Positions 24,038 to 32,409 of a DNA stretch of 47,868 nt are shown piece after piece. The position numbers and the translations under genes are program-made. This DNA is from a virus. The notes beneath the pieces are model-generated. The model did not search any database. It was not told the DNA's origin and saw only the letters and a list, made by a program, of their open reading frames with translations. The stretch spans positions 1 to 47,868 of the IMG/VR virus record IMGVR_UViG_3300035670_000344. The stretch is one strand, 5' to 3'. Position 1 is the stretch's first letter. Each line of letters opens with the position of its first letter.

Positions 24038-25821
24038 AAAAACTGTTCTTATTTGTAACAATTTTATTTACTTTTTGTTACAACTCCTTTGCTCAGAATA
24101 ACATCAAGTTAAAGTTAGGTAGTGCTTCCACTAACACGAATGTTAATGGGGCAGTGATTAACAAAGGAGATGAATTCATTGTATATGTAAAAGCTGATGG
24201 TAACGGTAATACTACTTCCAGAGCCTTGTACTTTGATTTTGAATTCCAGAACACAGCATTTCAATTAATCAGTGTTACCCACACAGGAACTGGAGGTAAT
24301 GGAGGTATTCTCCCTTACGGATCTTCTATTACTTTGGACACGTATACTTACCCAGGATATTCTTGGAAAGCAACTTCTACCAATACTACTGTTAATGGTA
24401 ATACAAACTATGCCAACGCTCAGTACAATTATACTCAGGGAGGTAATAAGACTATTATAAGAGCTTACCTGAACTGGGCTTCACCTAATGGTATGCCATA
24501 TGCCGGTGGCTTTGATGATTTACTAAAGCTTAGGTTCAAGTTAAAGACAGATTCACCTGGTTATGCTTGGGATCCTATCAAGATGAACTTTGCAGCTGCG
24601 TACAATCAAGATGGCTCAACAGGAGCTACAGAGATGAGCACGCCTTTGACTAGTGTGGTTGTTCTTGATCCTACGGCCACAAAATATGTTAGCCCTACCA
24701 TTGAGACCAATTCAAATATTGATGCCTTTACACTGCACCGTGTGTTGTTTTTAGACCCGGCTGCTAATGTAGGTATTATGACGGATGCTACCAGTACAGG
24801 AGAGATTCCTATTGACCAGACTAAACTGGCTCCAGACACAGAGTATAGAGTAATGATGATGGTCAACATGGACAGCATGCTGGATCTCTTTGATGCTGCA
24901 GCTACCGTGTCTGATTATACTACAGCACAGGCTGAGTTTGTGTCACAAAACCTGGATGGTACATTCAAAGGTCAAAGCATTATTACTGGAGCTGGATTCC
25001 TTGCAGCAGACGTTAACCGCAGCAAGGTATTTGACGGCGGAGACTTGACTAAGCTATATGGCCATGTTATTGGGGTTACAGATTTAGAAGCACTGCCAGC
25101 TAACCATGTTCCTGGTACAGATATGTACAGGAGCGTTCCTACATTTACAGACAGTACATACAATGCAATGACTGCTGCTAACTGGAAAGATGTTGCTAAC
25201 AGCTATGTGACTTTCAAAACAGGTAAGATTGGGGAAAACAAGCCTCTAAAGCTTAAGTTCATGATACCAGGAGACATCAACCGCTCTCATAGTTCTCAGG
25301 TAATGATTGGCAACACTATTGCTACCAATGCTGTCCCGTCATTGAAGAAGAACTTGGCTGCTAATCCAACAATGAACTTGTTGATTAACACTTCTCAAAA
25401 GATTCCATCTATTGATGTTATCATGAAGAACCAGACCATTACAGCTAGTACTATTGAGATTCCTATTGATATCAACACAGGCACTAGTAAACTGGCTGCA
25501 CTGCAGTTTGAGTTTACTTATGATCCTACAAAGATCAAGTTCGAGAGTATCTCTAATTCGTTACCTAATACCTGGTACACCTTTGTAGATGCTAAGAATG
25601 GTAAGATTAAGTTTGGCTCTATTGATAAGGATGCTAAAAATCCTCTTATAGGCACGCATACTCCTTTTAAACTTAAGTTTACTGCCATCAATAACCCACT
25701 TGACCTGAATTCATACATTGGCATTTCTCCTAACATGGATGCTGCATCAGTGACAGGTTATCAGTTAGGTATTAATCTGAATACTACAGCCATCAAGCTT
25801 ACTGGTTACAACAATTTCTAA
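24034..25821 (+). CDS. Secreted protein with cohesin-like and dockerin-like modules
   Basis: 595 residues. A clean signal peptide (MKKLFLFVTILFTFCYNSFAQ) is followed by a first cohesin-like beta domain (about 22-185, with GDEFIVYVKADG and ALYFDFEFQNTAFQLISV). Dockerin-like calcium motifs follow, AADVNRSKVFDGGDLTKLYG (about 324-343) and GDINRSHSSQV (about 413-423). A C-terminal cohesin-like domain spans about 459-595 (LAALQFEFTYDPTKIKFESI). Cohesin-dockerin pairs mediate strong protein-protein adhesion on bacterial surfaces. A phage copy could decorate the infected cell or lysogen, or be a virion adhesin. The fold assignment is from pattern only. Confidence 0.65.
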   Translation: MKKLFLFVTILFTFCYNSFAQNNIKLKLGSASTNTNVNGAVINKGDEFIVYVKADGNGNTTSRALYFDFEFQNTAFQLISVTHTGTGGNGGILPYGSSITLDTYTYPGYSWKATSTNTTVNGNTNYANAQYNYTQGGNKTIIRAYLNWASPNGMPYAGGFDDLLKLRFKLKTDSPGYAWDPIKMNFAAAYNQDGSTGATEMSTPLTSVVVLDPTATKYVSPTIETNSNIDAFTLHRVLFLDPAANVGIMTDATSTGEIPIDQTKLAPDTEYRVMMMVNMDSMLDLFDAAATVSDYTTAQAEFVSQNLDGTFKGQSIITGAGFLAADVNRSKVFDGGDLTKLYGHVIGVTDLEALPANHVPGTDMYRSVPTFTDSTYNAMTAANWKDVANSYVTFKTGKIGENKPLKLKFMIPGDINRSHSSQVMIGNTIATNAVPSLKKNLAANPTMNLLINTSQKIPSIDVIMKNQTITASTIEIPIDINTGTSKLAALQFEFTYDPTKIKFESISNSLPNTWYTFVDAKNGKIKFGSIDKDAKNPLIGTHTPFKLKFTAINNPLDLNSYIGISPNMDAASVTGYQLGINLNTTAIKLTGYNNF

Positions 25822-25830
25822 TCTACCACT

Positions 25831-26193
25831 ATGAAAAATACATTTGCATTACTGCTATTGGTCTTGTTCATCTATGGATGCCAGGACCTGGAGAAATTCG
25901 AGAGCGAACCAATTAATTTAGGTGCAAAGGCTACCAGTACAGAAATACTAAGCGCAACCACTGAGTCAGGCAAAACAACTGTAGTATTCTCTGTAACAAC
26001 AGGGGCTAAGTATTCTGTGCAATTGTATTCTATTGGATCTATGGAGCCTTTAAAGACCATGAGTCTTACAGCCGGCACAGATATTACTACCAAAGTATAT
26101 GACTTTACTGACCTACCAGATGGGTTGTATGATCTAACATTAACAGATGTATCTGGTGTATCTGTTAAAAAACCATTACTTATCAAACACTAA
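25831..26193 (+). CDS. Lipoprotein, unrecognised
   Basis: 120 residues. MKNTFALLLLVLFIYGCQDL has a canonical lipobox (IYGC, Cys17), so it should be lipidated; a CQDLE start is compatible with outer-membrane or surface export in Bacteroidota. The mature part is a small beta domain with TTKVYDFTDLPDGLYDLTL, a layout typical of Ig-like or BIG-type modules. It lies 9 bases after the cohesin-like gene. Confidence 0.65.
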   Translation: MKNTFALLLLVLFIYGCQDLEKFESEPINLGAKATSTEILSATTESGKTTVVFSVTTGAKYSVQLYSIGSMEPLKTMSLTAGTDITTKVYDFTDLPDGLYDLTLTDVSGVSVKKPLLIKH

Positions 26194-26197
26194 TATC

Positions 26198-26503
26198 ATG
26201 GCAGAAGAACAAGAATCAGGTGGCTCTTTCAAGAGCGTACTAATTGGCCTGGCTAGTACCATTGCTCTAGGAGTAGGTGGCTACGTAACAAAACAACTTA
26301 CAGGAGAAGAGGAAGCAGCTCCGGCAGCTACTACAGCAGCAGCTCCAGTGATCAACATCAACCAAGCTGCGGCAGCTCCTGCACCAGCGGGTAAGACAGT
26401 GATCATTAAGGAGAAATCTGCAGCTCCAGCAGCACAAGCAGCTCCGGCTAAGCCTAAGGCTCCAACAGCTAAAGAAGAGTTAGAAAAAGCTCCCGCTTGG
26501 TAA
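26198..26503 (+). CDS. Membrane protein with long Ala/Pro-rich tail
   Basis: 101 residues from the ATG at 26198, preferred over an upstream in-frame start that overlaps the lipoprotein gene. One membrane helix (SVLIGLASTIALGVGGYV, about 13-30) is followed by a 70-residue Ala/Pro/Lys-rich tail (EEEAAPAATTAAAPV, KPKAPTAKEELEKAPAW). Such tails can span the periplasm, as in TonB or spanins. Unrecognised; topology is the only evidence for function. Confidence 0.6.
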   Translation: MAEEQESGGSFKSVLIGLASTIALGVGGYVTKQLTGEEEAAPAATTAAAPVININQAAAAPAPAGKTVIIKEKSAAPAAQAAPAKPKAPTAKEELEKAPAW

Positions 26504-26811
26504 TGGAACAGGCTACAGGTTTTAAAGAACTCCTTAACCTGATGATGACAAGACGTTGGCTAATTACAGCCATGGTTCTTGGAGGATTCATGTTGATTAT
26601 AGGAGGCATATTTCTGGCTATTGCACAAAATACAGCGATAGCAGGAGAGTGGAAAGAATTATTACTGTTATTATTAGGAGCTTTTATTGGCTCTTATGGT
26701 AAAATCATTGACTATTGGTTCTCTGATACAGACAAGGACAAGATGTTAGTCCAAAAGATGGATGAGGAGGACGGCGTTAGTCTGTCTAATACATCTGCTA
26801 CAAATGAATAA
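26503..26811 (+). CDS. Holin-like two-helix membrane protein
   Basis: 102 residues, starting at an ATG that overlaps the preceding TAA (TAATG). Hydrophobic segments are LITAMVLGGFMLIIGGIFLAI (about 21-41) and LLLLLLGAFIGSYGKIIDYWF (about 54-74), ending in a charged tail. The GAFI-S-GK-IDYWF pattern recurs in small phage proteins annotated as holin-like. A second holin-like gene so close to the 21.3 kb one could be a pinholin or antiholin, or part of the envelope module. Confidence 0.6.
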   Translation: MEQATGFKELLNLMMTRRWLITAMVLGGFMLIIGGIFLAIAQNTAIAGEWKELLLLLLGAFIGSYGKIIDYWFSDTDKDKMLVQKMDEEDGVSLSNTSATNE

Positions 26812-26816
26812 AGTCT

Positions 26817-27542
26817 ATGAAAAAGCAAAGAATTTACTTAAGTGCCTTGTGTATCTTATTTCTCAGTTTCACAGTTAGAGCTCAAGTAGCTACTACTAAG
26901 ACAGAAAGCTACACAGCTGGATTTGAAAAGAAGATCAACATAGACTCATTGATGGATTATGAAGGCCCAACCATTCCTGTTCAACTCTTATCTCTTGGTA
27001 TCAATGACGATGTCTATGCTGCTTATCCAGAACTCAAGGACAAAAGAGTGGGTCTTGGTGTCACTAATATAGTCATTGAATTCCTAGAGGAGACTGGCCG
27101 GTTTACCTTCACTGAAGACAAAGCGGAAATTAAGAACCGCATGGTAAAGCAGTTCCAGGCTTCTCAAGCAGGTATTTCCCAGGACAAATTAGATGGCCGG
27201 GGTAAGATCAGACTGGCACACTACTTTGTGTACATTGAGGTATATGATTTCTCTGTATCAGAGGATGAATCTATTTCTGTAAAGGACGGCGTGAAGCAAA
27301 CAGTGGTTACACGCCTGGGTATGCAGGTAAAATTTGTCAATGCAGAGACCGGTGAATTCTTCACAGGTTCTGGACTAGGGGAGGCTAAGACAGTAAGAGA
27401 GGCAACATTGCTTAATGATGCCAACTTGTCTGAAGTTAAGTTCAATCAATCAACAATAGGTATTACTACTAAGAAAGCCCTGGAGACAGCTACAAGCCGC
27501 ATCCTGGTTAGAATGATTAAGAAGAAGATCTTTTCAAAATAA
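26817..27542 (+). CDS. CsgG-family secretion channel-like protein
   Basis: 241 residues. Signal peptide (MKKQRIYLSALCILFLSFTVRAQ), then a CsgG pattern: RVGLGVTNIVIEFLEETGRFTF (about 76-97), a helical EIKNRMVKQFQASQAG segment, AHYFVYIEVYDFSVSEDES (about 138-156) and VKFVNAETGEFFTGSGLGEA near 174-193. CsgG forms the outer-membrane pore that secretes curli subunits. E. coli CsgG is a lipoprotein, but no lipobox Cys is seen here. Its stop overlaps the next gene (TAATG). The likely role is a pore for the neighbouring secreted proteins, which is inference. Confidence 0.75.
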   Translation: MKKQRIYLSALCILFLSFTVRAQVATTKTESYTAGFEKKINIDSLMDYEGPTIPVQLLSLGINDDVYAAYPELKDKRVGLGVTNIVIEFLEETGRFTFTEDKAEIKNRMVKQFQASQAGISQDKLDGRGKIRLAHYFVYIEVYDFSVSEDESISVKDGVKQTVVTRLGMQVKFVNAETGEFFTGSGLGEAKTVREATLLNDANLSEVKFNQSTIGITTKKALETATSRILVRMIKKKIFSK

Positions 27543-28882
27543 TGAAATACGTACTAGCACTGTTGCTGTTTGGCATAAGTATGTCCTTAAAAGCACAGGT
27601 GCTTGTACAAAGTTTTGTGGACCCTTGTTCAGGGGTAGTGACTACAGTGACTGTGCCAATTAATAATGGGACAGTCGTTGTGGTTTATAGAGGTCAGAGT
27701 AAGCTAGTTACAGCTAATGACATTACAACAGGAGCTTTACAAGCCTGGATTACCACACTTACCCTGAATTTCCCTTGTCCACAACAGCAGCAAGTAGTTA
27801 ACCAGGTAGTTGGCCAGGCAGTAGCAGCGGCAACAGCCCAGGCTACAGCTCAGGCAACGGCAGCAGCAACCAGCGCAGCCACAGCAGCGGCTACTTCAGC
27901 AGCAACGTCAGCAGCTAGTTCTGCAGCATCCGGAGCAGCATCATCAGCCGCCAGCTCAGCGGCGTCCAGCGCAGCATCTTCTTCAGCGGCATCTACGCCA
28001 CCTGCAGCAAGCACATCTAGCTCTAGCAGTAGTTCTAGTTCATCATCAAGCAGCTCTTCCAGTTCATCTGAGGGTGGATCCAGTTCCAGTTCTGGGGAAA
28101 GTAAGTCCAGCAGTTCTGAGGAATCCAGCAGCAGTTCAGGGGAGTCTAAAAGCGAAAGCAAAGAGGAGAGTAAGAGTGAAAGCAAATCAGAAAAAAAGAG
28201 TGAAGAGAAGAAGTCTTCTAAAGGTTCTGCTAAACAGGCCAGGGTTAACCCTATTCTGTATAGTTCTGACCTTACTATGGCTGGGACTCCTGGCGATGGC
28301 ATCTCTGCTATTGTCTCTTTGGGGATGTCTAAGAGCTCTCTTATGGGCAATAGTTCCTGGGGCCTCTCGTCCATGATCTGGAGTACCCTGGACCAGTTTG
28401 CACTGTCCGGGAGATACACCAAGATGAATTTCTATGATGGACAGCTGATCAGTATATCTAACTTTGGTATTACCGGGGTAAGTATCCAGGGTAACTACAT
28501 TGGTTTTGTTACTGCAGCTTCTATAGTTCCATTAAATAAGTACGGGGTAGCTGGTGGTAACTATACCTTGAGCTTCGTACCGGTGAGTGAGGGATTGAAT
28601 ATCTCTAATAACCTGTTAGTGTTCTACACACTACCTATTGTCTTCTCTAAAAGGCTTACGATTTCTCCAGACATCTACATTTCTGGAAGTTCTCTACAAT
28701 ATACTACAGTAGATAAGACTGTAGCCAGTTCTGAAAGCATGAGTTTTATGACCGGTGCTGGAATTGACTACAGCCTCACTAAAAGATTCAAACTCAACTT
28801 GGGACTAAAAACAGTACTTAGCTCTATGGCAGAAGTGCCGGCAAGCTATATGCTGCAAATAGGTACCAAGTTAAATTTGTAA
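27542..28882 (+). CDS. Putative outer-membrane protein with Ala/Ser/Glu/Lys low-complexity stalk
   Basis: 446 residues. The signal peptide MKYVLALLLFGISMSLKAQ is followed by a short beta region (20-90) and an Ala/Thr/Ser-rich stretch (about 93-152). An almost pure serine run and Ser/Glu/Lys repeats come next (about 156-235). The C-terminal 200 residues show alternating amphipathic strands (SALSGRYTKMNFYDG-type, ISPDIYISGSSLQY, FKLNLGLKTVL) and end in MLQIGTKLNL, typical of a beta-barrel. Translation is coupled to the CsgG-like gene. It could be an export substrate or a barrel with a surface or periplasmic stalk; I do not recognise a family. Confidence 0.65.
   Translation: MKYVLALLLFGISMSLKAQVLVQSFVDPCSGVVTTVTVPINNGTVVVVYRGQSKLVTANDITTGALQAWITTLTLNFPCPQQQQVVNQVVGQAVAAATAQATAQATAAATSAATAAATSAATSAASSAASGAASSAASSAASSAASSSAASTPPAASTSSSSSSSSSSSSSSSSSSEGGSSSSSGESKSSSSEESSSSSGESKSESKEESKSESKSEKKSEEKKSSKGSAKQARVNPILYSSDLTMAGTPGDGISAIVSLGMSKSSLMGNSSWGLSSMIWSTLDQFALSGRYTKMNFYDGQLISISNFGITGVSIQGNYIGFVTAASIVPLNKYGVAGGNYTLSFVPVSEGLNISNNLLVFYTLPIVFSKRLTISPDIYISGSSLQYTTVDKTVASSESMSFMTGAGIDYSLTKRFKLNLGLKTVLSSMAEVPASYMLQIGTKLNL
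27824..28240 (+). repeat. Low-complexity Ala/Ser then Ser/Glu/Lys coding repeat
   Basis: GCA/GCN and AGC/TCN codons dominate: Ala-Ala-Thr/Ser triplets, then a run of about 19 serines, then Ser-Glu-Ser-Lys repeats. Codon choice varies among the serines (AGC, AGT, TCA, TCT, TCC), so the run is not a simple slipped microsatellite and is probably selected at protein level. Confidence 0.8.
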
Positions 28883-28883
28883 T

Positions 28884-29219
28884 CTATTTTAGTCTCCACA
28901 CCCTTCTTGCTTTGTCTAGCTGCATTCTGGATGTAATGGTAAAGCCAGGTTTCATCCGTGCATATTGTTTAGCTGCATAATGCAACACATTAGGAGACTT
29001 TGCAATTTTGTCTGTTGCTGGTATTAAAAAGCTGTCACCTGGTTTCATCAGCTCAAAAGGAAATTGATGCTCATCATATGCCTTTCTGGATCCTGAAATA
29101 ATCACTCCACTTTCTACTTTGTAGATGTAAGTTTTAGGTTTAACCACTACATCATTTTTCATAGGGGTGTTTTTTCTAGTGATTTTAGCAATTGCGGGTG
29201 TTGTTTTCTTAGACTTCAT
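28884..29219 (-). CDS. Small basic phage protein, DUF7303-like
   Basis: 111 residues. It has a lysine-rich N-terminus and then the recurrent phage pattern FPFELMKPGDSFLIPATDK (about 54-72), YAAKQYARMKPGFTITSRM and a terminal RRVWRLK. The family is common in tailed phages and uncharacterised; the basic C-terminal half may bind nucleic acid. It converges on the envelope operon with only one base between stop codons and no terminator. Confidence 0.7.
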   Translation of the reverse strand: MKSKKTTPAIAKITRKNTPMKNDVVVKPKTYIYKVESGVIISGSRKAYDEHQFPFELMKPGDSFLIPATDKIAKSPNVLHYAAKQYARMKPGFTITSRMQLDKARRVWRLK

Positions 29220-29293
29220 ACATTAAGCATTGGTTAATAATGAAGTAAAATTATAGCTGCCTGCTAAGAAGCTCTCTATTTTAATTAATGGCA

Positions 29294-29306
29294 GTAACCA
29301 GGTTAC
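29294..29306. promoter_or_regulatory. Perfect palindrome, operator candidate
   Basis: GTAACC-A-GGTTAC is a perfect 6-1-6 palindrome in the 134-base gap upstream of the DUF7303-like gene. The remainder of that gap is AT-rich and holds the VWA-gene hairpin. Binding of a dimeric regulator is possible; no second copy was seen. Confidence 0.3.
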
Positions 29307-29318
29307 CAGATGGTAATA

Positions 29319-29347
29319 ATAGCAGGGAATAAACTACTCCCTGCTAT
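29319..29347 (-). terminator. Terminator-like hairpin after the VWA gene
   Basis: ATAGCAGGGA (29319-29328) and TCCCTGCTAT (29338-29347) form a perfect 10-bp stem with a 9-nt loop, six bases past the VWA stop. The following U tract on the minus strand is weak (ATTATTACC), so it may act as an mRNA-stabilising 3' end as much as a terminator. Confidence 0.6.
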
Positions 29348-29353
29348 GTTATT

Positions 29354-30916
29354 TTACTGTATAATGTTACCTGTAGAATCTACTTTATAGAGACCTTTAC
29401 CATCAAACACACAGAGTTGTTCCTGGTATTGTTCTACATTATGGAAACTTCTGAAGTCTGCACCTTCTACACCAATAAAGAAAGCTTTCTCTGAGTAGAT
29501 GTTGCAATAGTCTTCTGCATCTGTGATGATGAGAGAGTTTTCTCCAATTCTCTTGATGTGTTCAACTACTGCATTGATGGAAGTTCCACCTGAGCAGTGC
29601 ATACCCAAGATGTCCGCGACTTTAGTACCGCACTTTTTGACCTGGGTATTGAACTCATAGATCTCATTGACCATGTTTAGTTCCTTCATCTTAAAGGCAA
29701 AGGACTTAGCAAAGTCAAGCTTGGTAATTCTAAAGCCATCTGAAGATTTCACACCACAAGAATCACTCATAGAGCCTGAGATATCTATATACAGGTTGAT
29801 CTTACCCATTCTCTTGATGTCTCTGACCATGATGTCTTCAGCCATGACTACCCTAAGCTTAGGATGCAGCATGTACATGTCTTCTATCTGGTCAACAGCA
29901 CCATTTTCAAACAACGAGTCAAACTCAACTTCTTCTCTGGCAGAGAAATAACTCACAGAGCGGTCCATGATCTTCTTGATGAAGTCTTTTACCCGGCCCA
30001 TGCTCATTCTGACTTTCTCCAACTCACTAATAAGCCTGCGAAGTTTCTCTGGATCTACTTTATCTAGAGCCCCCCTGTCTCCAGTGGTGATAGCTTGCCA
30101 TGTTTCTTCCTGCTCTTCTTCAGACATGCTGTCATTCACAGTCTGGCAGGTATCCTGGGCTTTTTGCATAGCTTCTTTGAGCATGTTCTCATTGTTCTTC
30201 TGCTTAAGCATATCTTCCAGGATTTTATCCAGGCTTTTAGGGGAACTCTTGGTGTTGCCTTTACCAGCTCCACCATCATGCTGAGGCTGACCGTCTCCTT
30301 CTGGACCGTCTTCTTGGTCTCCAGAGTCATCATTATTACCCTGACCATTTTTACAGGCTTGCTTCATCATCTCTTCATACTCATCTGGCTTTTGCAGCTT
30401 GAGTAGGGTAAGCATATTAATGAAGTATTCCATAACGTGCTTGGTAAAGATCACACTCTTCAGATTGGATCCTTCTGTCATGATCTTGGAGATAGGATGG
30501 TTAGCCTTTTCCAAGAACTTATAACGCAGCTTGTTCTCCTCTGAGCGGTCTTCAAATTCCAGCTGATCTATAGGCTTATTGAACAGGTTATAAAAGTCAT
30601 TCACCAGTCCCTTAGGAAAGCTGTGATACACTTCACTCCGGTGTTCTGTCAACTCTTTCTCATCTGTGGTAAGACCACGCTTTAAGGAGAGACCTCTTAG
30701 CTTTTCCAGATTATCAGTGCCCATTACATGCTGTCTAACTGACATGTTGATACCTGTCTGGTCAATATAATGTACGTGGGGCTTAATTAGATCTGGTCTC
30801 TTATAACTATCTATGGTCTTAAAAAAGCGGGAGCCGGACCCCGAGAAGTCCAGCTCACCTTTTCTGCTTTTTTCCAAGATAGTGTAAACATTACTATACT
30901 TTTTTACACTAGCCAT
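29354..30916 (-). CDS. VWA-domain protein paired with MoxR ATPase
   Basis: 520 residues. The C-terminal VWA domain carries a full MIDAS: NLYIDISGSMSDS (about 373-385, DxSxS), the threonine of CSGGTSINAV (about 441) and ITDAEDYC (about 463). The middle contains an Asp/Gly/Gln-rich linker (about 205-225). It also has a helical region (MSEEEQEETWQAI), as in CobT/ViaA-type partners of MoxR ATPases. The adjacent upstream MoxR gene (10-base gap) supports a chelatase- or chaperone-like two-component machine. The substrate in a phage is unknown. Confidence 0.85.
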   Translation of the reverse strand: MASVKKYSNVYTILEKSRKGELDFSGSGSRFFKTIDSYKRPDLIKPHVHYIDQTGINMSVRQHVMGTDNLEKLRGLSLKRGLTTDEKELTEHRSEVYHSFPKGLVNDFYNLFNKPIDQLEFEDRSEENKLRYKFLEKANHPISKIMTEGSNLKSVIFTKHVMEYFINMLTLLKLQKPDEYEEMMKQACKNGQGNNDDSGDQEDGPEGDGQPQHDGGAGKGNTKSSPKSLDKILEDMLKQKNNENMLKEAMQKAQDTCQTVNDSMSEEEQEETWQAITTGDRGALDKVDPEKLRRLISELEKVRMSMGRVKDFIKKIMDRSVSYFSAREEVEFDSLFENGAVDQIEDMYMLHPKLRVVMAEDIMVRDIKRMGKINLYIDISGSMSDSCGVKSSDGFRITKLDFAKSFAFKMKELNMVNEIYEFNTQVKKCGTKVADILGMHCSGGTSINAVVEHIKRIGENSLIITDAEDYCNIYSEKAFFIGVEGADFRSFHNVEQYQEQLCVFDGKGLYKVDSTGNIIQ

Positions 30917-30926
30917 GGGCGTTTAA

Positions 30927-32402
30927 TTAAAATGGTTGAGCACTAACAATTTCTGATTGAGACATGTCTGCATCTTCCAGCAATTCTGCAAGAGTTTCCT
31001 CATCTGCAGCTCCTTGCTGAGACGCAGGATGATGCTCCAATACATATTGGATAGTCATCTCAATTTCCTGGATCTGATCTTCATCTACCAGGTTCTTTGC
31101 AGCATAGCCACCTACCATCATCTCAATTTCAGCCACAGCAAGCTCAAGAGTCTGCTTGTCATTGTGTGACTTCAGCATCTCGATCTTACTCATAATGACC
31201 TTCATCTCTGTAGAGGTAAGCTGGTCACCTAACTGAGTACCGGCGTTCTTGCCTACCATGATCTCTGCCACCTTTACCATGGCCTTGTCTACACTGGAAT
31301 CCCAGATAAAGCTTACAGCCTTAGTTAACATAGGTACGAAAGTCAAGGTACGATCTGAGCTTTGGTTGTAAGCTACCTGCAAGTATTTCTCCAATTTAGT
31401 CTTTGGCACAATCACTGTGTCAATTTCTGCCTTGCTAGGGATACCAATAGTGAACTTCTCACGGTAGTCACGGCTGCCTTTCTCATAGTATTTGATCATG
31501 TCACCTGCAGATACACGGGATACCGGCATCTTCAACATGAAACGGTCCCAGAAAGGTGAGCCAATCTCATCCTTAGGGATCTCATTACAAGTAGCTACGA
31601 ATAACTTCCATTTACATTTGATCTTCTGCTTACCAGAGAACAAGAACTTCTCATTCATTACACCTAACATGGCATTACGGATTGCTGAACTAGCTTTGTC
31701 TACCTCGTTGATAATGATTACCTCAGCCTCTGTAATAGGAGCTGATAATTCATACTGATTTTCCGTGAAGAGCTTGCCTAAGTCTGGCATGCCTTTAATT
31801 TCTGACTGCTTAGTGCCTTCGTCTGTCTCCAGGATATAGATCTTCTCCATGAAGTCTTTCTCTGTAGCCAGTCCGTTCTTTAACAAGTATGCCTTAGCAT
31901 ATTCTATAACAGTCTTTGTCTTCGCCACACCTGGATTACCTTGTAACAACAAAGGAAGGCTGGTAGATTCTGCCAGAGCAAGCATCTTAAATACTTCTCC
32001 TTTATTGATCAAGGAAGTTTCAATAGTGCGTACTTCCTGAGTCTTATTTTTTGTCATGTTCTTTACTTTTTGAGCCATCTTTTCTTTTGTCTTTCTGTAG
32101 GTGGATATTTGTTTTTCTTGTTCTTCGGGAGATAATAGTGGAATTGCTTTCTTAACAAGCTTGAAGGAGGATTCTCCTACAAACCCGTCAAAGGCATAGT
32201 AATCAGGGTGACCATTACATTTATAGAGATGTGGATCTACAATGCGGTAACCTACTTGGTCAGCCACATCTGTAGTATACTTACCTACCTCTGCAATGAT
32301 TACTTTGGTCCCTATTTCTTTAGCAGGAAATCCTGCACCAGACATTATTACTTCTACTTCATCTCCTATTTCAAATTTTGGGATAATTGGATTTGCTGTC
32401 AT
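30927..32402 (-). CDS. MoxR-family AAA+ ATPase
   Basis: 491 residues from the ATG at 32402; a longer frame from 32453 overlaps the upstream gene. The N-terminal SH3-like region (KFEIGDEVEVIMSGAGF) is followed by Walker A LLLQGNPGVAKTKTV (about 147-161), Walker B EVIIINEVDKASSAI (about 220-234) and sensor ATCNEIP. MoxR proteins work with VWA partners in metal insertion or protein remodelling. The VWA gene is immediately downstream. In phages, MoxR/VWA pairs are seen but their targets are not established. Confidence 0.88.
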   Translation of the reverse strand: MTANPIIPKFEIGDEVEVIMSGAGFPAKEIGTKVIIAEVGKYTTDVADQVGYRIVDPHLYKCNGHPDYYAFDGFVGESSFKLVKKAIPLLSPEEQEKQISTYRKTKEKMAQKVKNMTKNKTQEVRTIETSLINKGEVFKMLALAESTSLPLLLQGNPGVAKTKTVIEYAKAYLLKNGLATEKDFMEKIYILETDEGTKQSEIKGMPDLGKLFTENQYELSAPITEAEVIIINEVDKASSAIRNAMLGVMNEKFLFSGKQKIKCKWKLFVATCNEIPKDEIGSPFWDRFMLKMPVSRVSAGDMIKYYEKGSRDYREKFTIGIPSKAEIDTVIVPKTKLEKYLQVAYNQSSDRTLTFVPMLTKAVSFIWDSSVDKAMVKVAEIMVGKNAGTQLGDQLTSTEMKVIMSKIEMLKSHNDKQTLELAVAEIEMMVGGYAAKNLVDEDQIQEIEMTIQYVLEHHPASQQGAADEETLAELLEDADMSQSEIVSAQPF

Positions 32403-32409
32403 CTGTCTT

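Noticed and set aside
27850-28422. 190-residue minus-strand open frame rich in Ala, Asp, Glu and Leu
   Set aside because: It is the reverse-complement shadow of the Ala/Ser low-complexity region of the plus-strand gene, which has a signal peptide and coupled start.
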